Positions 51,143 through 53,646 of a stretch of 53,646 nucleotides of DNA are shown here, in pieces; positions within the stretch are counted from its first letter, which is position 1; every line of letters begins with the position of its first letter. This DNA is from Fragilaria crotonensis (taxonomy: Eukaryota; Bacillariophyta; Fragilariophyceae; Fragilariales; Fragilariaceae). The stretch lies in NCBI GenBank assembly GCA_022925895.1, contig JAKSYS010000428.1, positions 1-53,646 of the forward strand. The letters run 5' to 3'. The notes under the pieces are model-generated. The model was not told the origin of the DNA, searched no databases, and worked only from the letters and a program-made list of their open reading frames with translations. Both the position numbers and the translations under genes were made by a program.

Positions 51143-51553
51143 AGATACTTGTAGAAAGCGCATCAAATACTAAAAAAGCTGTCAAACGTTATTGTTCGAT
51201 TACCATGAGACGAACGATAGTTCATATGACATTTTTGACAAACACACATGTATACCAGTCGTGATGTGCTATCTGTTATGTACAGTATGCATATATCATT
51301 TGTATTGCAGTACTCCGAGTACAGTGAAAGGAAGTCCGAATTGAATTTAACTACAGTCTATCATACTTCCGAGAATTTACCTTGCTGTACTCTCGGAGTC
51401 TCGACTGGATCAAGACATTGGAAAGTATGAGTACCAGGTACAAATACCGGGTACTTGTATCTTGTATGCATATGCATACAGGAGTCGACAGCAGGCACCA
51501 GTTATCGCCGTCTTGTCTGCGGTCCGCAGGCCGCACATCATCAAATTCGGTGA
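51143..51553. promoter_or_regulatory. Region between tRNA and the RING gene
   Basis: Contains GTACTCCGAGTAC (51310-51322) and GTACCAGGTAC (51431-51441), related to the GTAC motif seen elsewhere. TATGCATATGCATA-like sequence lies near 51465. No gene. It is likely to include the promoter of the downstream gene. Confidence 0.35.
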
Positions 51554-52643
51554 ATGAGAAGCCCCGAACATCCGGTGTTGCGGAGAAGTACACAGCGGAA
51601 CAACAAAGTCAAGAACACTCGCGGCTCTCATTCCACCACACGATTAGCCAGAATGAATGCTCCGCCAGAAAGTGAAATCATGGACGACAGTTCTATCAAT
51701 AGCGTCATACTAGTCGCCCGAAACGGCGATCTCGGTTCGAGTGAAGCACCCGAGCAGGATGACGCCGTTCAAAGTCGCGTGTACCGACTGCTCCTAAGCA
51801 TCTCGGCCTTGGCAGTTCCACTCTTGATTGTTACCTTTCTACTGTTCCCAGCCGTCCTTGTGGTGCTGATATTGTTGGCCATTTGTATTGTTCCCGCAAT
51901 CTTGATTCTGTGTCTCGGGTTTGTTCTGTACCTTTGTGCACCCCAAACTTCGTCGTCCTTTACGGTCCTGTGGGGCGCAAATGCAGGAGAAAATCAAGCA
52001 GCACGACGATGGGATTTGGACTGGACGTTGGCTGATTATATTGAAGCAGCTGCTGGCGGCGGTGTTCAGGAACCGAGATCAAGAGATGATATCGAGACAT
52101 TGCTAATTCTAAAGACAGTCATAGCGGATGTTTCCAACGACAGGGATAGAGGAGATGATGATAATGAGGAGGAGGAGAAGCAAACAATGGAGGATGATCA
52201 ATCGCATGATCGAGATGGACATAAAGAGCTGGAGCTGGAGGAGGAGGAGTGAAGTTGTCAAAGTGAACAGTGATTCCTCAAGAGTCCAGTTGAGCGACAA
52301 CGATCGCATTGCAAACATGGAGGATGATGACGGCAATGAACATGATATTGAGACTGGAAAAGTTCCCTCTGACCCGAAAAGCGCCTCCAATACTTGTTTA
52401 ACAATTGGACTAAGTGAGATTGAAAAATCCTGCTGTGATATATGTATGATGGATTATGAAGTGGGAGATGTGGTGTCCCAGTCCAGGAACGTGAATTGTG
52501 ACCATATCTTTCACAAGGACTGCATTTTGGATTGGATGCAAAAGAAGCATTCCTGCCCTTGCTGTCGACGAAATTATCTTGGAGAAGAAGACAACGATGG
52601 CATCCCTATCATACCTACCAGGAGGTGGACAGAGAATCTGTAA
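51554..52643 (+). CDS. Membrane RING-H2 finger protein (E3 ligase candidate), one frameshift
   Basis: The start is at 51554, or in the same frame at 51656 (MNAPPESEIMDDSS). Residues about 75-135 hold two or three closely spaced membrane spans (LLLSISALAVPLLIVTFLLFP, then VLVVLILLAICIVPAILIL). A very acidic stretch follows (DDDNEEEE, ELELEEEE). A RING-H2 domain is then read in a frame shifted by one base: CCDICMMDYEVGD, NCDHIFHKDCILDWM, CPCC. The shift lies between about 52128 and 52252, probably in the GAG-repeat at 52235-52250. RING-H2 proteins pass ubiquitin to substrates; here that would be at a membrane. The joining across the frame change is inferred from the continuous coding character on both sides. 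Confidence 0.72.
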
Positions 52644-53299
52644 AGTACCAGGCAAGTGTTAACAAAGTATTGAGAAGAATATCACATGAACAATCACAGA
52701 GAGTTTCAAGAGCCGACGCGAGCAATGAGTTCTTTCGGTTCTTGCTTTGGCTATGTACTGTGAATAATATAACTTGTGATTCTCAGACAATCGGTTTGGT
52801 CGAACCCAATGCGTGGATTCCACCTCTTTGCGTCGGCCGAGCTGAAGGCCTTGGAGGCGGCAAGTGCTGTACACTCAGAGCGGTACGTCGTACTAGAGTA
52901 GTAATGCTGTGTGAATGATGGTCATAAGTACTCCGGCGTAGGCTCCAATGGATGGAGGTCAGCTACATATTGGAAAACGCTCCGAAAGTAATGTGGTCCT
53001 TGCTAGCATACTGTATTGCAGTAGGAGTCCTTGCGTAAACGTGCCCATCTGCAGTACAAGAACTTGTTTCCGTACAACTGCACTGGAGTACAAGTACAGT
53101 ACCCTCGGCAGTACTAGTACATGTACTGGAGTACTATGTACATCACAGATTACTGCTCGTGCTCGGTGCGTATCATACGTTGTCGAAAATGTCTTTTAAT
53201 ACGCGCCTTGCAGTCTGCTGCAGTCATCATGGCGATGACATTTTTGTTCCAAATGCCAAATGCCTCACAGTACCGAACGATGATAACTTAGCGGAGACG
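52644..53299. promoter_or_regulatory. Intergenic region upstream of the glycosyltransferase-like gene
   Basis: Contains a dense cluster of GTAC-centred sequence (53060-53140), with exact GTACTGGAGTAC at 53123-53134, in the likely upstream region of the gene at 53300. The open frames here are short and unassigned. Confidence 0.4.
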
Positions 53300-53646
53300 A
53301 TGAAACAAATCACACGCGTATGCGCTTGTATTGTCATCCCTCTTGTCTTTATTTCTAATTTTGTGGAATGGAAATCCGAGCAAGGCGCTCTATCGACTGC
53401 TAGTTTGACCTCGAAGTCGAAGAAACCGGGATCTGCTTCCAAATCCACCAAAAGATCCAAAAATGCGTTTGTGACACTGTTGGCCGGCATAGATCCATAT
53501 GATACCCTTCCTTTGGATCGAACATCATCATACCTTGGATATCTTCTCCACTTGGCGGCAGTCCGCTTCATGTTGTCTGAAGCTGGTTCCACTGTGGATA
53601 TTGTTGTATTGATGCGTCTAGTCAACGGAACAAACCTACCCTTGTC
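53300..53646 (+). CDS. Type II membrane glycosyltransferase-like protein, N-terminal part (cut by window edge)
   Basis: The ATG at 53300 opens a frame that stays open to the last base (115 codons). It starts MKQITRVCACIVIPLVFISN, a short cytoplasmic end plus one membrane span, as in Golgi enzymes. A Lys/Ser-rich stem follows (SKSKKPGSASKSTKRSK). Then comes NAFVTLLAGIDPY.....SYLGYLLHLAAV, followed by GSTVDIVVLMRL. This is the start of a nucleotide-sugar transferase fold like GT8/glycogenin-type proteins. The catalytic DxD is not reached in the window. The opposite-strand open frame over the same bases is its shadow. Confidence 0.7.
   Translation, partial: MKQITRVCACIVIPLVFISNFVEWKSEQGALSTASLTSKSKKPGSASKSTKRSKNAFVTLLAGIDPYDTLPLDRTSSYLGYLLHLAAVRFMLSEAGSTVDIVVLMRLVNGTNLPL

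Noticed and set aside
53227..53625. Minus-strand open frame of about 130 codons at the right edge
   Set aside because: The plus strand over the same bases gives a signal-anchor and a glycosyltransferase-like start, so the minus frame is most likely its shadow.
1..53646. CRISPR arrays, bacterial operons, riboswitches
   Set aside because: Spliced nuclear genes, eukaryotic transposons and a tRNA without CCA show eukaryotic DNA. I saw no regular spacer-repeat array.

Overview
This is nuclear DNA from a photosynthetic stramenopile, most likely a pennate diatom. The evidence is a divergent zeaxanthin epoxidase / violaxanthin de-epoxidase gene pair with bipartite plastid-targeting presequences, short GT-AG introns, a tRNA-Ile(AAT), and diatom-type Copia and DIRS-like retroelements. 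The species is inferred; I cannot prove it from the sequence.

Layout. 1-1240: decayed PIF/Harbinger-type transposase. 2071-2919 (-): a predicted thylakoid-lumen protein with a CcmI/CycH-like C-terminal domain. 3094-17559: a complete, very large Copia LTR retrotransposon on the minus strand, with 5-bp target duplications AGTAC. Its 3' LTR is split by a 2.5-kb pogo-like DNA transposon (3522-5997) that duplicated a TA. 18451-20131: CAMK/CDPK-like kinase, followed by a Hint gene fragment. 21222-21927 (-): OXNAD1-like oxidoreductase. 22913-32698: a DIRS/Ngaro-like tyrosine-recombinase retroelement with split direct repeats. 33392-34719: a second kinase, two exons. 34800-41684: three Hedgehog-type Hint genes (one inverted and truncated, two near-complete) with a 321-bp hAT-type MITE between the last two. 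41920-43862 (-) and 45344-46768 (+): ZEP and VDE, head to head. 47002-49350 (-): one-span membrane protein with Ala-rich and Ser/Thr/Pro-rich regions. 51069-51142 (-): tRNA-Ile. 51554-52643: membrane RING-finger protein. 53300-53646: start of a type II membrane glycosyltransferase-like gene cut by the window edge.

The most distinctive biology is the Hint family. Each intact member has a signal peptide, three Cys-rich modules, a Hedgehog-type autoprocessing (Hog/Hint) domain and a C-terminal membrane anchor, so self-cleavage could release the Cys-rich part from the membrane. The best-understood pair is ZEP/VDE, opposing enzymes of the xanthophyll cycle that share one intergenic promoter region.

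Several otherwise sound host genes carry one extra base. In three of them it lies in a run of six identical bases. Consensus error is at least as likely as pseudogenisation there, so I annotate those genes as functional with a noted frameshift. The transposons carry both gains and losses and look truly decayed.
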